Below, one piece after another: positions 16,905-26,226 of a stretch of DNA of 49,313 bases (positions are counted from its first letter, which is position 1; every line of letters starts with the position of its first letter). The stretch is from Clostridia bacterium (lineage in GTDB: Bacteria; Bacillota; Clostridia; Lachnospirales; Lachnospiraceae), in the NCBI GenBank assembly GCA_009929525.1, contig SAAH01000015.1, forward strand, positions 1-49,313, written 5' to 3'. Position numbers and translations under genes: made by a program. A model generated the notes under the pieces. It had not been told where the DNA came from. It did not search any database and saw nothing but the letters and a program-made list of their open reading frames with translations.

Positions 16905-18302
16905 ATGAAGAAGAAAGTATTAGCTTTATTTTTGGCTACAGTTATGGTAGTACCAACACTCAGTGCATGTGGAGGATCAAGCGATTCTGGTGCAGCAAAG
17001 AGCGATACAGCAACGGAAGAAAGTACATCAGATGACGCAGCAGCAGCTACCGATGATGCAGCTGCAGAAGATGCAGAGGCATCCGGAAGTGACGAAGAAG
17101 TCACCCTGACAATCTGGGACTGGGATGAAGCACATCTTACTCATATGACAGAGTGGTATCATGAGAAACATCCAAATGTAAACTTTGAGACTCTGGTCGT
17201 ATCTACAGCGGATTACTTCCAGAAACTTCAGAGTGCAGTAGCCAGCGGAAGCGGCGTACCGGATATCATCTTAAGTGAGATGGGATACAGAGGAAAAGTA
17301 TTTGATCTGGGCATTCTTGAGGATCTTTACCAGGCACCATACAATGTACAGCCAGATGATATGTTTGATTTCGCAAACAAATTAGGAGCAGGACCGGACG
17401 GACAGCTTTATGGTGTAGAGCAGCAGATTTGTCCATCAGGATTTGCTTACAGAAGAGATCTTGCAAAAGAATATCTTGGAACAGACGATCCGGATGAGAT
17501 CGCAGATATGATCTCTGATTGGGATAAATTATACGATATAGGAAAACAGGTAGTGGAAAAGAGCGGCGGAAAAGTTACTGTACTTCCGGGAACGACCGTC
17601 CTTCTGAACGGAATCCTGATCAACCAGGATGTAAGTGATTATATCGATGGCGACACGATCGATCTTACAACACGTTATAAAAACGTACTTGATATCGCAG
17701 CAAAATTCAACCAGGCTGGAATCCTTGGAAAACAGGAAGACAGTACACCAGCCCTTAATAATAGTTATGCGGCCGGCGAAGTACTCTTCTATCCATGTGC
17801 TCCATGGAGTTTGAAGTGGGGAATCGGAAGCAACGATCCTGAGGGATCAGGTAACTGGGGACTTACAAAAGCACCTGGTGATGGATTTACATATGGCGGA
17901 ACATCTGTAAGTATCTATTCAGGAAGTGAAAATAAAGAAGCAGCTTGGGAGTATATTCAGGATGTTTACTGTACTGGAGATGGAGTAAAAGAAGCTTACG
18001 AGCAGTTCGGATTTATGACAGGATTCAAGGCTCCATACGAAGGAACAGATTCTTACTTCTTAACTGAGGATGGTCAGTATGATGAATTCTTTGGTGGACA
18101 GAAACTGGCAGACTACTTCATCAATACGATTGCTATTACAACAGAGGGGCAGATTCAGACAAAGAACGAGGCAAATGTAAGGTCTGCGCTGAGCAGTGTC
18201 GCAACACAAATGACTGGTAATCCAGATATGACTGCGGATGAAGCACTTGAGGCTTTGAAAACAGAAACACAGACACTGATTCCTGGAGCAACATTAAAAT
18301 AG
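16905..18302 (+). CDS. Sugar ABC transporter substrate-binding lipoprotein
   Basis: This 465-residue extracellular solute-binding protein belongs to the family that serves MalFG-type importers. A lipoprotein signal peptide ends in LSAC (lipobox Cys at residue 22). A low-complexity Ala/Asp/Glu/Ser linker (about 23-65) follows, then the binding fold starting VTLTIWDWDEAHLTHMTEWY. SGVPDIILSEMGYRG, YGGTSVSIYSGSENKEAAWEY and the C-terminal SALSSVATQMTG helix fit the family. AAGGAG precedes the ATG. A hairpin lies between its stop and the permease genes, the usual way to make more binding protein than membrane subunits. The ligand is probably an oligosaccharide cut by the flanking GH2 enzymes; this is inferred from context. 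Confidence 0.93.
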   Translation: MKKKVLALFLATVMVVPTLSACGGSSDSGAAKSDTATEESTSDDAAAATDDAAAEDAEASGSDEEVTLTIWDWDEAHLTHMTEWYHEKHPNVNFETLVVSTADYFQKLQSAVASGSGVPDIILSEMGYRGKVFDLGILEDLYQAPYNVQPDDMFDFANKLGAGPDGQLYGVEQQICPSGFAYRRDLAKEYLGTDDPDEIADMISDWDKLYDIGKQVVEKSGGKVTVLPGTTVLLNGILINQDVSDYIDGDTIDLTTRYKNVLDIAAKFNQAGILGKQEDSTPALNNSYAAGEVLFYPCAPWSLKWGIGSNDPEGSGNWGLTKAPGDGFTYGGTSVSIYSGSENKEAAWEYIQDVYCTGDGVKEAYEQFGFMTGFKAPYEGTDSYFLTEDGQYDEFFGGQKLADYFINTIAITTEGQIQTKNEANVRSALSSVATQMTGNPDMTADEALEALKTETQTLIPGATLK

Positions 18303-18319
18303 TATGAGATGAAAAAGAT

Positions 18320-18356
18320 AAAAGCTGCCGCACAATGGCAGCTTTTACTTTTAAAA
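18320..18356 (+). terminator. Attenuating hairpin between binding protein and permease
   Basis: AAAAGCTGCC (18320-18329) pairs perfectly with GGCAGCTTTT (18337-18346) and is followed by ACTTTTAAAA. The T-tract is short. It therefore probably gives partial termination or protects the 3' end of the upstream mRNA rather than ending the operon. Confidence 0.7.
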
Positions 18357-18390
18357 CGTATCAAATATTGAATGAAAAAGGAGAAAAAAG

Positions 18391-19326
18391 ATGAGTACAA
18401 AGAAAAAAAGCGCACTTCGTAAGGTAAACAAGTGGCCGTATCTTTTCTGCCTTCCATTTCTGGCTGCGTACTTTATGTTCAGTCTGTTTCCAATGCTATA
18501 CTCCCTGCAGTTGAGTTTCTTTGACTGGAATGGAATCAGCGATAAGGTATTCATAGGTGTACAAAATTACGTTAACTTATTTACAAAAGATCCGTTGTTT
18601 TTAAAATCTCTTGGAAATACAGTCATATTGATGGCATTTTCCACACCGATCACTGTATTTTTAGGATTGGGAGTTGCTTACCTGCTTTTTGATATTGGAA
18701 GAGGAAAAAGACTTTATCAGACCGTTAACTTCTTCCCATATATCACAACACCAGTAGCTATCGGCTTCATATTCTCTTATCTGTTTGACTGGCAGTCAGG
18801 ATATATCAATAAGATATTGACTGGAACAGGGATACTCGATGAGCCATTCTTCTGGCTGGGAAGTGAGATCGCATCAAAAGTCATCATCGTTATCATGGTC
18901 GTATGGCGTTATCTGGGCTATTATATGACGATTTATCTGGCAGCTATGACTTCCATGCCGGCAGAAGTATATGAGGCAGCAGCAGTGGATGGAGCCAGCA
19001 GATTCAAGATATTTACAAAGATCACGATCCCTATGCTCAGCGGAACCACTCGTTTCCTGATCATAACATCACTGATCGGCGGCCTGCAGATGTTTGAAGA
19101 GCCGAAGCTTTTATTCAGCGGCTGGGCAGCACTTGGAAATGGACAGACAGGCGGCCCGGGCAATACGGCACTGACTGTTGTATGGAAGTTCTACAACGAT
19201 GCATTTAATCTGGACTCACGGCTCGGCTATGGTTCAGCTATCGCTTATACGTTATTTATTATTATTATGATATTCTCAATCATAGGATTCAAGATCAGTA
19301 ATGGAAGGGGTGGAAAAAATGAGTAA
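18391..19326 (+). CDS. Sugar ABC transporter permease (MalF type)
   Basis: This 311-residue inner-membrane permease has about six transmembrane helices; the first is LFCLPFLAAYFMFSLFPMLY. The EAA loop that docks the ATPase reads EVYEAAAVDGASRFKIFTKI, with the conserved EAAxxDG. Preceding AGGAGAAAAAAG supports the ATG. It overlaps the second permease by 8 nt. No ATPase gene lies in the locus. As in many Firmicutes, a shared MsmK/UgpC-type ATPase encoded elsewhere probably energises it. Confidence 0.94.
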   Translation: MSTKKKSALRKVNKWPYLFCLPFLAAYFMFSLFPMLYSLQLSFFDWNGISDKVFIGVQNYVNLFTKDPLFLKSLGNTVILMAFSTPITVFLGLGVAYLLFDIGRGKRLYQTVNFFPYITTPVAIGFIFSYLFDWQSGYINKILTGTGILDEPFFWLGSEIASKVIIVIMVVWRYLGYYMTIYLAAMTSMPAEVYEAAAVDGASRFKIFTKITIPMLSGTTRFLIITSLIGGLQMFEEPKLLFSGWAALGNGQTGGPGNTALTVVWKFYNDAFNLDSRLGYGSAIAYTLFIIIMIFSIIGFKISNGRGGKNE

Positions 19327-20149
19327 AAAATCAAGAAAAAATATTAATGCAGCAGTAAAACAGATTTTTCTCATTCTCATGACGATCGTAATGTTTTTCC
19401 CTCTCTATATCGTATTTATCATGGGCACTTATTACAGTGAAGATATCTTCAAAGGACTTCCGGTCCTGCCGGGAAATTACCTTCTGGAAAATATTAAGAT
19501 GGTGATTTCTAAAGGCTATTTCAAAGCATACTTTAATTCGATCACAGTATCCGTTGCGTCTGTAATTATCAGTGTACTTATTTCCTGTCTGATCGGATTT
19601 GCATTGGCAAAATACAAATTCAAAGGAAAAAAACTTATCTTTGCTTTCATCATGGCGATCATGATGATACCTGGTCAGATTTCTATGATCGGATACATGC
19701 TCGAGATGAGAAAACTGGGTCTTTTGACTACATTGTTACCTCTTATTTTCACATGGGCTGCACATCCGCTGGGAGCATTTTTGATGATGCAGTTTATCAG
19801 TGACGGTGTGCCGGACGAACTGCTGGAGTCGGGAAGACTGGATGGATGTTCGGAGCCTGGGATCTTCTTTAAGATTGTCGTTCCGTGCGTAAAACCCGGT
19901 ATCCTGACACTGGCTACACTGGTATTTTTATGGTCCTGGAACAACTATATCCTGCCGGTAATCTTGATCAATAAACAGGAATTATTTACGATTCCGTTGA
20001 TGGTAAATAACCTTTCGAATTCATTCCGAAGCGATTATGGAGCAATCATGTGTGCATTGGCATTTTCTGTACTGCCGATGATCGTTATCTTCAGTTTATG
20101 TTCTAAGACATTTATCAAAGGTATTGCTGCCGGAGCAGTAAAAGGGTGA
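19319..20149 (+). CDS. Sugar ABC transporter permease (MalG type)
   Basis: This 276-residue partner permease has about six transmembrane helices, the first around IFLILMTIVMFFPLYIVFI. The EAA loop is present as ELLESGRLDGCSEPGIFFKI, with E-x-x-x-D-G preserved but the usual AA pair replaced by ES. The last helix is followed by FIKGIAAGAVKG, the typical MalG-family terminus. An in-frame ATG at 19301 lies inside the upstream gene. GGAAGGGG is 8 nt before the ATG at 19319, giving an 8-nt overlap and translational coupling. It forms the transmembrane channel with the preceding MalF-type subunit. Confidence 0.94.
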   Translation: MSKKSRKNINAAVKQIFLILMTIVMFFPLYIVFIMGTYYSEDIFKGLPVLPGNYLLENIKMVISKGYFKAYFNSITVSVASVIISVLISCLIGFALAKYKFKGKKLIFAFIMAIMMIPGQISMIGYMLEMRKLGLLTTLLPLIFTWAAHPLGAFLMMQFISDGVPDELLESGRLDGCSEPGIFFKIVVPCVKPGILTLATLVFLWSWNNYILPVILINKQELFTIPLMVNNLSNSFRSDYGAIMCALAFSVLPMIVIFSLCSKTFIKGIAAGAVKG

Positions 20150-20212
20150 TTTTGCTGAAAATATCCATTGGGGGGATATAACAGCAAAAGCCAAATCAAA
20201 AAGGAGAAGATT

Positions 20213-21235
20213 ATGGGAGAAAAAAACCGCCGATTATTTTTAAATGAAAATCATGAATTGTATCTGGTCGAAGAAAATATTCCGGAACCGAAGGAACATG
20301 AGGTACTTATCCGCATCGAGGCAAATGGCATCTGCGGGTCGGACGTGCATTTCTTTCATGAGGGAAGGCTTGGCAATTTTGTTGTAGACAGACCTTACGT
20401 TCCCGGTCATGAAGCCAGTGGAACTGTAGTGAAAAATGGTCCGGCAGCCGGTATCTTTAAGGAAGGTGACCGTGTGGTCATCGAGCCGGGGATTCCCTGT
20501 GGACACTGTAAGATGTGCAAGGAAGGACGGTATAATCTATGCCCGGATGTGGTATTTTTATCAGCACCTCCGATCGATGGAACGTTCTGTGATTATGTCT
20601 GCGTCAATGAGCACTTTTTGTTCTCGATTCCAGATCATCTTTCCTTTGAAGATGCTGCACTTGCGGAACCGGCTGCGGTGGCTATCCATGCAGTACAGCG
20701 GGCGAACTTTCGCCTGGGAGCAACGGGTGTTATCGTAGGAGCAGGTCCCATCGGGCTATTGGCCCTGCAGGCATTTAAAGCAGCAGGAGGAGGCCGGGCG
20801 ATATGTATCGATATTATTGACAGCCGTCTCGAGAAGGCAAAAAAAGTTGGTGCGGATGAAGTGATCAATTCGATGACTTATCAGGGGGAACTAAAGGATC
20901 TTGGCGATGTGGTATTTGAGACAGCAGGGAATAAGAAGACGACGGCTCAGCTATTTACTCTGGCAAAGCCAGGCGGCTGTGTGGTCCAGGTGGGGTGGCC
21001 AAACGGCAATGTGGTGGAGATGAACATCGCGGACATGATGGACAAAGAACTTGATTATAAAAGCGTAAACCGTTATGCGAACGTATTTGGCACTGCAGTT
21101 ACCTGGCTTAGTGACGGAAGGATCCATGCGAAGGAAATGATCACTCAGAGATTTTCTTTGGATCAGGCGAAGGAAGCTTTTGAATGGGCATTAAACCATC
21201 CGCAGGAGACAATTAAAGTGATAGTGAAAAATTAG
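20213..21235 (+). CDS. Zinc-dependent polyol/alcohol dehydrogenase (sorbitol dehydrogenase-like)
   Basis: This 340-residue medium-chain dehydrogenase oxidises a polyol or sugar alcohol with NAD(P)+. Catalytic zinc ligands are Cys41 (NGICGSDVHFFHEG) and His66-Glu67 (VPGHEASGTV). Structural zinc cysteines are C96, C99, C102 and C110 in PCGHCKMCKEGRYNLC. The Rossmann motif reads GVIVGAGPIGLLALQA, with an acidic residue after it (CIDII) that favours NAD+. An upstream TTG at 20168 is in frame, but AAGGAG precedes the ATG at 20213. HFFHEGRLG is typical of sorbitol/xylitol/L-iditol dehydrogenases. It follows the ABC permeases by 63 nt and precedes a GH2 gene, so it likely acts on a sugar released there. 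Confidence 0.9.
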   Translation: MGEKNRRLFLNENHELYLVEENIPEPKEHEVLIRIEANGICGSDVHFFHEGRLGNFVVDRPYVPGHEASGTVVKNGPAAGIFKEGDRVVIEPGIPCGHCKMCKEGRYNLCPDVVFLSAPPIDGTFCDYVCVNEHFLFSIPDHLSFEDAALAEPAAVAIHAVQRANFRLGATGVIVGAGPIGLLALQAFKAAGGGRAICIDIIDSRLEKAKKVGADEVINSMTYQGELKDLGDVVFETAGNKKTTAQLFTLAKPGGCVVQVGWPNGNVVEMNIADMMDKELDYKSVNRYANVFGTAVTWLSDGRIHAKEMITQRFSLDQAKEAFEWALNHPQETIKVIVKN

Positions 21236-21276
21236 TGTGGTTTGGAAAATGACCAAATAGGGAGGCATTATACAAT

Positions 21277-23163
21277 ATGGCACTTGAAAGAAGTTATCTT
21301 GAAAAATGGACGTTTGCTCTTGGAGAAGAGATGGAATGTCTTGCAAAGGGCAGAGAGGTTGTCCTGCCACACACCTGGAATATCGAAGCGGGAACAGAAG
21401 ATTATGCCGGATATGGATGGTATGCATATGATCTGCATCCGGAAGCATCCTGGGAAGGGAAAATCGTTGAGGTTTATTTTCATGCGGTATATCATGATGC
21501 AGTCGTTTATTTGAATGGGGAGGAAATTTTTACTCATGAAAATTCAGGCTATACACCATTTACCGTATCTTTGACAGGAAAGCTGGCATTTGGCAGAAAA
21601 AATATCCTGGTAGTAAGAGCGGACAATCGGTATTCCGATACGATGCTTCCGGTCAGAAGAAGTTTTGATTGGGCAAATGACGGTGGGATGATCCGTCCGG
21701 CAGAACTTATGATATATGGAAACAGCAAGCTGGAAAATCTGAAAATAACAGCAAAGCCTGTGATCGTGACAGAAGACGAGAGACAGGATGATGGCAGTGC
21801 AGTATTTGGATTTTCAGCGATGGTGGCCGGAGATCATACAGAAGCATCACGTGTGGCATGGGAAGTGTCCGGTTTACATAATGCGGTAGCGGCATCAGGG
21901 GAAACAACATGTGAGGATGGTCAGGTAAAAATTCCGGGACAGATCCTTGAAAATATTTCTTTCTGGCATTTTGATGCTCCGAATCTGTATACGCTGAAAC
22001 TGCAGCTTAAAAACAACGGCATACTGGATGATCAGCAGGAGATTACCTTTGGATTCCGGGATTTCCATGTAAAGGGACCTTCTTTCTATCTGAATGGGGA
22101 GAAAGTCAGAGTTTGTGGTACAGAGTGGATGCCGGGATCTGATCCTGACTTTGGTTCGGCAGAGACGAAGGAGCAGCTGGAAAAGATGCTTACGATCCTA
22201 AGAAACTCCAATTGTGTATTTACCAGATTCCACTGGCAGCAGGATGACTGGGTATATGACTGGTGCGACCGCCATGGAATGCTGGTCCAGGAAGAAGTTC
22301 CTTTCTGGGGCAAGGATCCGGAAAAGGCAGAACCACAGCAGTTGAAGATATTCAAAGAACAGATCCAGGAAATGGTCAAAGAACATGGAAATCACCCGTC
22401 CATCGTAATGTGGGGTGTGGGAAATGAACTTGACGGACAGGGAGAAGTGACGACCCAGTATGTAAAGGATGCAGTTCATTTTGCCCATGAACTTGATAAA
22501 AATCGTCCGGCTAACTATGTATCCAATTCCTGTTTTAACAATCCAGCCGTGGATGCTGCAACAGACGGTGATGTGATGATGATCAATGATTATATCGGGA
22601 CCTGGCATGGTGATCTGGGACAGTATAAGATGTGGGATTGGATCACAAAACTAAATCCTGACAGAGCAATGGTACCGTCAGAATTTGGACTTTGCGAGCC
22701 GGCATTTGATGGAGGAGATACCAGAAGGATCGAAGTATTTAAGGAAAAAATGGAATGCTATCGCAAGTATCCAAATATCGCCGGAACGATTAATTTTTGC
22801 CTGAATGATTATCGCACGCAGATGGGTGAAGACGGGGAAGGAAAACTAAAAAAACGTGTACATGGTTCAACGGATCTTTGCGGAGTGCCAAAACCTTCCT
22901 ATTGGGTGGTACGTGATGAGTGTGCTCCGGTGACGATCGAAGAGGCGGATGGAAAACTTGCTGTTTCCTGTCGCGATACCCTTCCAAGCTATACGGTCAA
23001 AGGCTATATGCTGGAAGTGAAAGGCGAAGGAGAAACATCAAAGACACAGATTCCAGTACTGAAACCAGGGGAAAAATGGCTTACGGATATTGAAACGAAA
23101 GCTGGTGCACAGACAGTCTCCGTATATACGGGAGAGATACTTGTTCTCCAGAAAGAAATATAA
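21277..23163 (+). CDS. Glycoside hydrolase family 2 enzyme, compact form
   Basis: This 628-residue cytoplasmic GH2 protein has the sugar-binding domain (about 1-150; DYAGYGWYAYDLHPEASWEG, YHDAVVYLNGEEIFTHENSG). An immunoglobulin-like domain (about 150-265) and a TIM barrel (about 270-560) follow. HPSIVMWGVGNELDGQG carries the acid/base Glu384, and MVPSEFGLCEP the nucleophile Glu469. TRFHWQQDDWVYDWCDRHGM is the usual GH2 block before the acid/base. Size resembles beta-glucuronidases and small beta-galactosidases. Residues that define glucuronidases, such as an N-x-K motif near the active site, were not seen, so the substrate is open. GGGAGG lies upstream of the ATG. It probably acts with the larger GH2 at 13222. 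Confidence 0.9.
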   Translation: MALERSYLEKWTFALGEEMECLAKGREVVLPHTWNIEAGTEDYAGYGWYAYDLHPEASWEGKIVEVYFHAVYHDAVVYLNGEEIFTHENSGYTPFTVSLTGKLAFGRKNILVVRADNRYSDTMLPVRRSFDWANDGGMIRPAELMIYGNSKLENLKITAKPVIVTEDERQDDGSAVFGFSAMVAGDHTEASRVAWEVSGLHNAVAASGETTCEDGQVKIPGQILENISFWHFDAPNLYTLKLQLKNNGILDDQQEITFGFRDFHVKGPSFYLNGEKVRVCGTEWMPGSDPDFGSAETKEQLEKMLTILRNSNCVFTRFHWQQDDWVYDWCDRHGMLVQEEVPFWGKDPEKAEPQQLKIFKEQIQEMVKEHGNHPSIVMWGVGNELDGQGEVTTQYVKDAVHFAHELDKNRPANYVSNSCFNNPAVDAATDGDVMMINDYIGTWHGDLGQYKMWDWITKLNPDRAMVPSEFGLCEPAFDGGDTRRIEVFKEKMECYRKYPNIAGTINFCLNDYRTQMGEDGEGKLKKRVHGSTDLCGVPKPSYWVVRDECAPVTIEEADGKLAVSCRDTLPSYTVKGYMLEVKGEGETSKTQIPVLKPGEKWLTDIETKAGAQTVSVYTGEILVLQKEI

Positions 23164-23201
23164 AAAGTTCTGACAGTAGGGTGAGCTGATTGTTGGAAAC
23201 A

Positions 23202-23249
23202 AAAGAAGGCGGTTCCGCAGACTGTATCAGTTTTCGGAATCGTCTTTTT
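23202..23249 (+). terminator. Intrinsic terminator after GH2 gene
   Basis: AAGGCGGTTCCG pairs with CGGAATCGTCTTT (one G:U region) around a loop of about 18 nt and is followed by a T-run (TCTTTTTG). It probably ends the long ABC/GH2 transcript. Confidence 0.75.
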
Positions 23250-23349
23250 GCATATGAGAAATAGATATAGCAGCAGCTATGCCTTAAAATAAGTATTATT
23301 GGAGTTAATGGACAGTAGAGAAGAATGTAGTATACAGGGGGAAGGCAAA

Positions 23350-24297
23350 ATGAAAAATATGATGACGGCAGTTCAGGACACATGGGATGGAGAAGAAGCA
23401 GTCATATTGGAAAATAACAGGCTTAGGGTGGTAGTTCTTCCGGATCCAGGGGCAAAGCTGGTTTCTGTTTATCAAAAGGAGCAGAAGTTTGAGCTGGCAG
23501 CACAGCCGACCCGAAAAAAAGGAATATTAGATCGAAAATGTCCCTCCTTTGCAGAGTATGATCCATCAGGAATGGATGATGCATTTCCCAATATCAACCC
23601 GGAGGATATAAAGGTTGGAAATACAATCCGAAACTATCCGGATCATGGAGAAATTTGGAGCAGCCCGTTTTCCTATAAGATTTTCCCGGAAAAAGTTCAG
23701 TTTCTATATCGAAGCAGTTTATTTGAGTATATTTATCAAAAAGAAATTTCACTGGATGAGGATTCTGTGATAATAAACTACCATATAGAAAAGGAATCGG
23801 GGGAATCGTTGCCCTGTATCTGGACATTTCATGGACTTTTGCGTTATGAAGAGAACATGGAAATCTTTTATGATGATTTCGCTCAGAAGTTTATGAATGT
23901 TTTTGAAAATAATATTCTGGGAAATGTTGGAACGAAATATACGGTGAAAGACAGCCGATATGATTTTGGTCATGTCCCGGCTGCGGATACAAAGAGTATG
24001 GTGAAATATTATGTGGATGGTGAGATGCGATCGGGCTTTTGCGGCGTTCGTTATCCATCACAGAATATCCAGGCATCACTGACCTATGACGCCAGGATAC
24101 TTCCGTATCTTGGGGTGTGGATCACAGCAGGAGGTTTCCTGGGAGATCATAATTGTGCATTGGAGCCGTCCAATGGGTATTACGATAGTATATCCTGCGC
24201 GAAGGAAAATAAAAAACTATATGAACTTGAAGTGGGAAAGCCATTAGACTTTTCAATACGAATAAAGATAGAAAAAATGGAGAAATCAAAGAAATAG
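23350..24297 (+). CDS. Aldose 1-epimerase-like (galactose-mutarotase fold) protein
   Basis: This protein of about 315 residues has the beta-sandwich of aldose epimerases: NNRLRVVVLPDPGAKLVSVYQ near the N-terminus, the middle DHGEIWSSPFSYKIF, and IWTFHGLLRYEENMEIFYDD. His in DHGE and His in FHGL are candidate catalytic or binding residues. The family interconverts sugar anomers or binds modified sugars. It lacks a signal peptide. An in-frame TTG at 23299 was rejected, because GGGGGAAGG lies just before the ATG at 23350. It follows a terminator, so it may have its own promoter, but it belongs functionally with the GH2 genes upstream. DUF5107 at the other end of the locus has the same general fold. 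Confidence 0.8.
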   Translation: MKNMMTAVQDTWDGEEAVILENNRLRVVVLPDPGAKLVSVYQKEQKFELAAQPTRKKGILDRKCPSFAEYDPSGMDDAFPNINPEDIKVGNTIRNYPDHGEIWSSPFSYKIFPEKVQFLYRSSLFEYIYQKEISLDEDSVIINYHIEKESGESLPCIWTFHGLLRYEENMEIFYDDFAQKFMNVFENNILGNVGTKYTVKDSRYDFGHVPAADTKSMVKYYVDGEMRSGFCGVRYPSQNIQASLTYDARILPYLGVWITAGGFLGDHNCALEPSNGYYDSISCAKENKKLYELEVGKPLDFSIRIKIEKMEKSKK

Positions 24298-24905
24298 AAA
24301 ATGAATAAAAGGAGGGGACGCCATCCAATGTCGCGCTTCCAGCGATTCCCCTACACCGCTGGAAGCGCGACACCGGGGCGTACTTGAACAGGTGTGGCGG
24401 GGCATATGACAAAGAATCTTTATCTAGTGCCGTGACATGAGCAAATTGGGTGGAGATTTCCTTGATTTTAAAGTGAAAAAGAGTGAAATAGGGTATATGC
24501 AAAGAGAATCATGGACTGTGCCGCGAATTTGGAAAAGGCGAGGCACTGTAGATATGAAAATTTGCATTTGCCCTGTAAGCAACTTGAAGCATGCGTATTT
24601 TGACAAATATTGATGCTCGGACTGCCTGAAAGAGAAGGTGATGAGGTATGTCAGGAAAATGAAATTCTATATGCCTCACAGATATCATTAGCGAATTGAC
24701 ATTTCGCCACACTATTTAACTCAACGAGCAGCCAAGCCATCAACAAGCGATCTTCCGGTACCAACCAACAGCCCTCCCCACAAAACTTCCGGTGCACTTG
24801 CCCCATCTCCCTGTTACAAAAAGTGTTTGAGCTAAAGTCAGGTTTATCCTTTATAATGATACTTGCCCAAAATATAAACCCGATAAAAATGTAAGGAAGG
24901 CGAGT
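24298..24905. other. Spacer with hairpin and dispersed repeat
   Basis: No gene is supported. A perfect 15-bp hairpin, GTCGCGCTTCCAGCG with CGCTGGAAGCGCGAC (24329-24372 overall), follows the epimerase-like gene but has no T-run. Copy B of the ~288-bp repeat follows. The last 60 bases carry TATAAT at 24852-24857, likely the -10 for the MBL-fold gene, with TTGAGC at 24827 as a weak -35. Confidence 0.6.
24389..24675. repeat. Dispersed ~288-bp intergenic repeat, copy B
   Basis: This is the second copy of the element at 16310-16597, in the same orientation and about 8 kb away. It is shorter by about one base overall. Differences are mainly single substitutions, for example GACAAAGAATCTTTATC against GACAAAGAACCTTTATC. 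The flanks are unrelated, so the element boundaries are sharp. Confidence 0.9.
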
Positions 24906-26036
24906 ATGAGAGACTTTTTTAAGAAACACAAGATTCTGAGATTTTTATGTGTGATCCTGGGAATAGTGATCATATTAGTGCTGGCAGTAGCATTGTTTTT
25001 AATGTTATGGCCGGCTTTTGGAGGGAGTGCTTCATCCGGGGACAAGGAGGAATACGCCAAACGTGCGGAGAATTATGTGGATGGCGTATTTTATAATGAA
25101 GAAGAATATAAGGTCATGAATCCTTCTGGGGTAGAGGATACCCACGTGATATCAACGAAAGATACAAAGCCAGAGTCTGTACTTCCAACAGCAGAGCCAG
25201 AGTGGGACAGTAAACCGGCTTTAGATGAGATCAGTGTAACATGGCTAGGACATTCTACGTTATTGATCCAAATGCATGGCTTGAATATACTTGTAGATCC
25301 CATATTCAGCGATATTACTTCACCAGTGTCATTTGTGGGAGCAAAAAGATTTTCTCCTATGGAATTCGAGATAGAAGATCTGCCTCAGATTGATATCGTG
25401 TTATTTTCCCATGACCATTATGATCATTTGGATTATGAAACAGTACAGAAACTGGACAGCAAAGTGGAGAGTTATGTGGTGCCGCTTGGTGTTGAGAATC
25501 ATCTGGAACGGTGGAAGGTAGACAGCAGCAAGATTCAGAATATGGCATGGTGGGAAGAGATTGAGGTGGATGGTCTTACGATAGGATGTGCTCCTGCCCG
25601 CCATGGGTCAGGAAGAGGCCTGTCAGATCAGTTCACCACGCTGTGGGCGTCCTGGATACTTAAGGATGAGTATCACCAGGTGTATGAAAGCGGTGATACA
25701 GGGTACGGCGGACATTTTGAGGAAATCCATGATAAGTATGGAGATTTTGATCTTGTACTGATGGATGGTGCTCAGTTTGACATGCAGTGGCCGGATGTAC
25801 ATATGTTCCCGGAGCAGTCGATAGAGGCAGTTAAGACTTTGGGGGCCAAGACAGCCATGCCGATCCACTGGGGAGCCTTTGCACTGGCAAACCATGCATG
25901 GGACGATCCGCCAGAACGTTTTGTGACAGCTGGTGAAGCAGAAGGGCTGCAAGTGATCACGCCGATGATCGGGGAAACCATGGAACTTGAAAATGCAACG
26001 GATTACATGGAGAGATGGTGGCGGGACATTTCATAA
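24906..26036 (+). CDS. Membrane-anchored metallo-beta-lactamase-fold hydrolase
   Basis: This 376-residue protein has an N-terminal transmembrane anchor (about residues 12-38, rich in Val/Ile/Leu) and an outer-facing MBL-fold domain of the UlaG/NAPE-PLD-like group. Metal ligands are seen as SHDHYDHLD (His169, His171, Asp173, His174), CAPARHGSGRG, ESGDTGYGGHF and the late MPIHWGAFAL. TWLGHSTLLIQMHGLNILVD is the diagnostic start of the group. Members hydrolyse phosphodiester or lactone-like bonds; phospholipid or acylated substrates are possible given the anchor. AAGGAAGG precedes the ATG. It appears monocistronic, followed by the MATE gene in its own control context. Confidence 0.9.
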   Translation: MRDFFKKHKILRFLCVILGIVIILVLAVALFLMLWPAFGGSASSGDKEEYAKRAENYVDGVFYNEEEYKVMNPSGVEDTHVISTKDTKPESVLPTAEPEWDSKPALDEISVTWLGHSTLLIQMHGLNILVDPIFSDITSPVSFVGAKRFSPMEFEIEDLPQIDIVLFSHDHYDHLDYETVQKLDSKVESYVVPLGVENHLERWKVDSSKIQNMAWWEEIEVDGLTIGCAPARHGSGRGLSDQFTTLWASWILKDEYHQVYESGDTGYGGHFEEIHDKYGDFDLVLMDGAQFDMQWPDVHMFPEQSIEAVKTLGAKTAMPIHWGAFALANHAWDDPPERFVTAGEAEGLQVITPMIGETMELENATDYMERWWRDIS

Positions 26037-26118
26037 GGAAACTATGTTACAGTAAAATAATTTATTGGGAGACACCTTCGGTATGTATGCTGAGGCGTAC
26101 TTGAATTTATATATTTTC

Positions 26119-26160
26119 TGTGCTACAATGGCATTCCAAAACCCTTACAGGGCGTGGACT
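26119..26160 (+). ncRNA. Candidate guanidine-IV (mepA-type) riboswitch aptamer
   Basis: The leader of the MATE gene contains TGCTACAATGGCATTCC followed by AAAACCCTTACAGGGCGTGG. This is a small hairpin (CCCT-TAC-AGGG) flanked by conserved-looking single strands. A perfect intrinsic terminator follows within 30 nt, then the MATE start. My recollection is that this layout and motif match the mepA motif, described as guanidine-IV riboswitches upstream of MATE genes in Clostridia, which switch transcription on with guanidinium. I could not run a covariance search. Confidence 0.6.
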
Positions 26161-26187
26161 TTTTTTAGATTTAATTCTAACTTTTCG

Positions 26188-26226
26188 CCACATAATTACA
26201 ATACTTGTAGTTATGTGGTTTTTTTG
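26188..26226 (+). terminator. Regulatory terminator in the MATE leader
   Basis: CCACATAATTACAA (26188-26201) pairs perfectly, apart from one G:U, with TTGTAGTTATGTGG (26205-26218) and is followed by a run of seven to eight T. It sits 66 nt before the MATE start and just after the riboswitch-like element, consistent with an expression platform. Confidence 0.88.

Noticed and set aside
26037-26160. Purine riboswitch upstream of the MATE gene
   Set aside because: The conserved purine-aptamer loops are absent; the mepA-type motif fits better.
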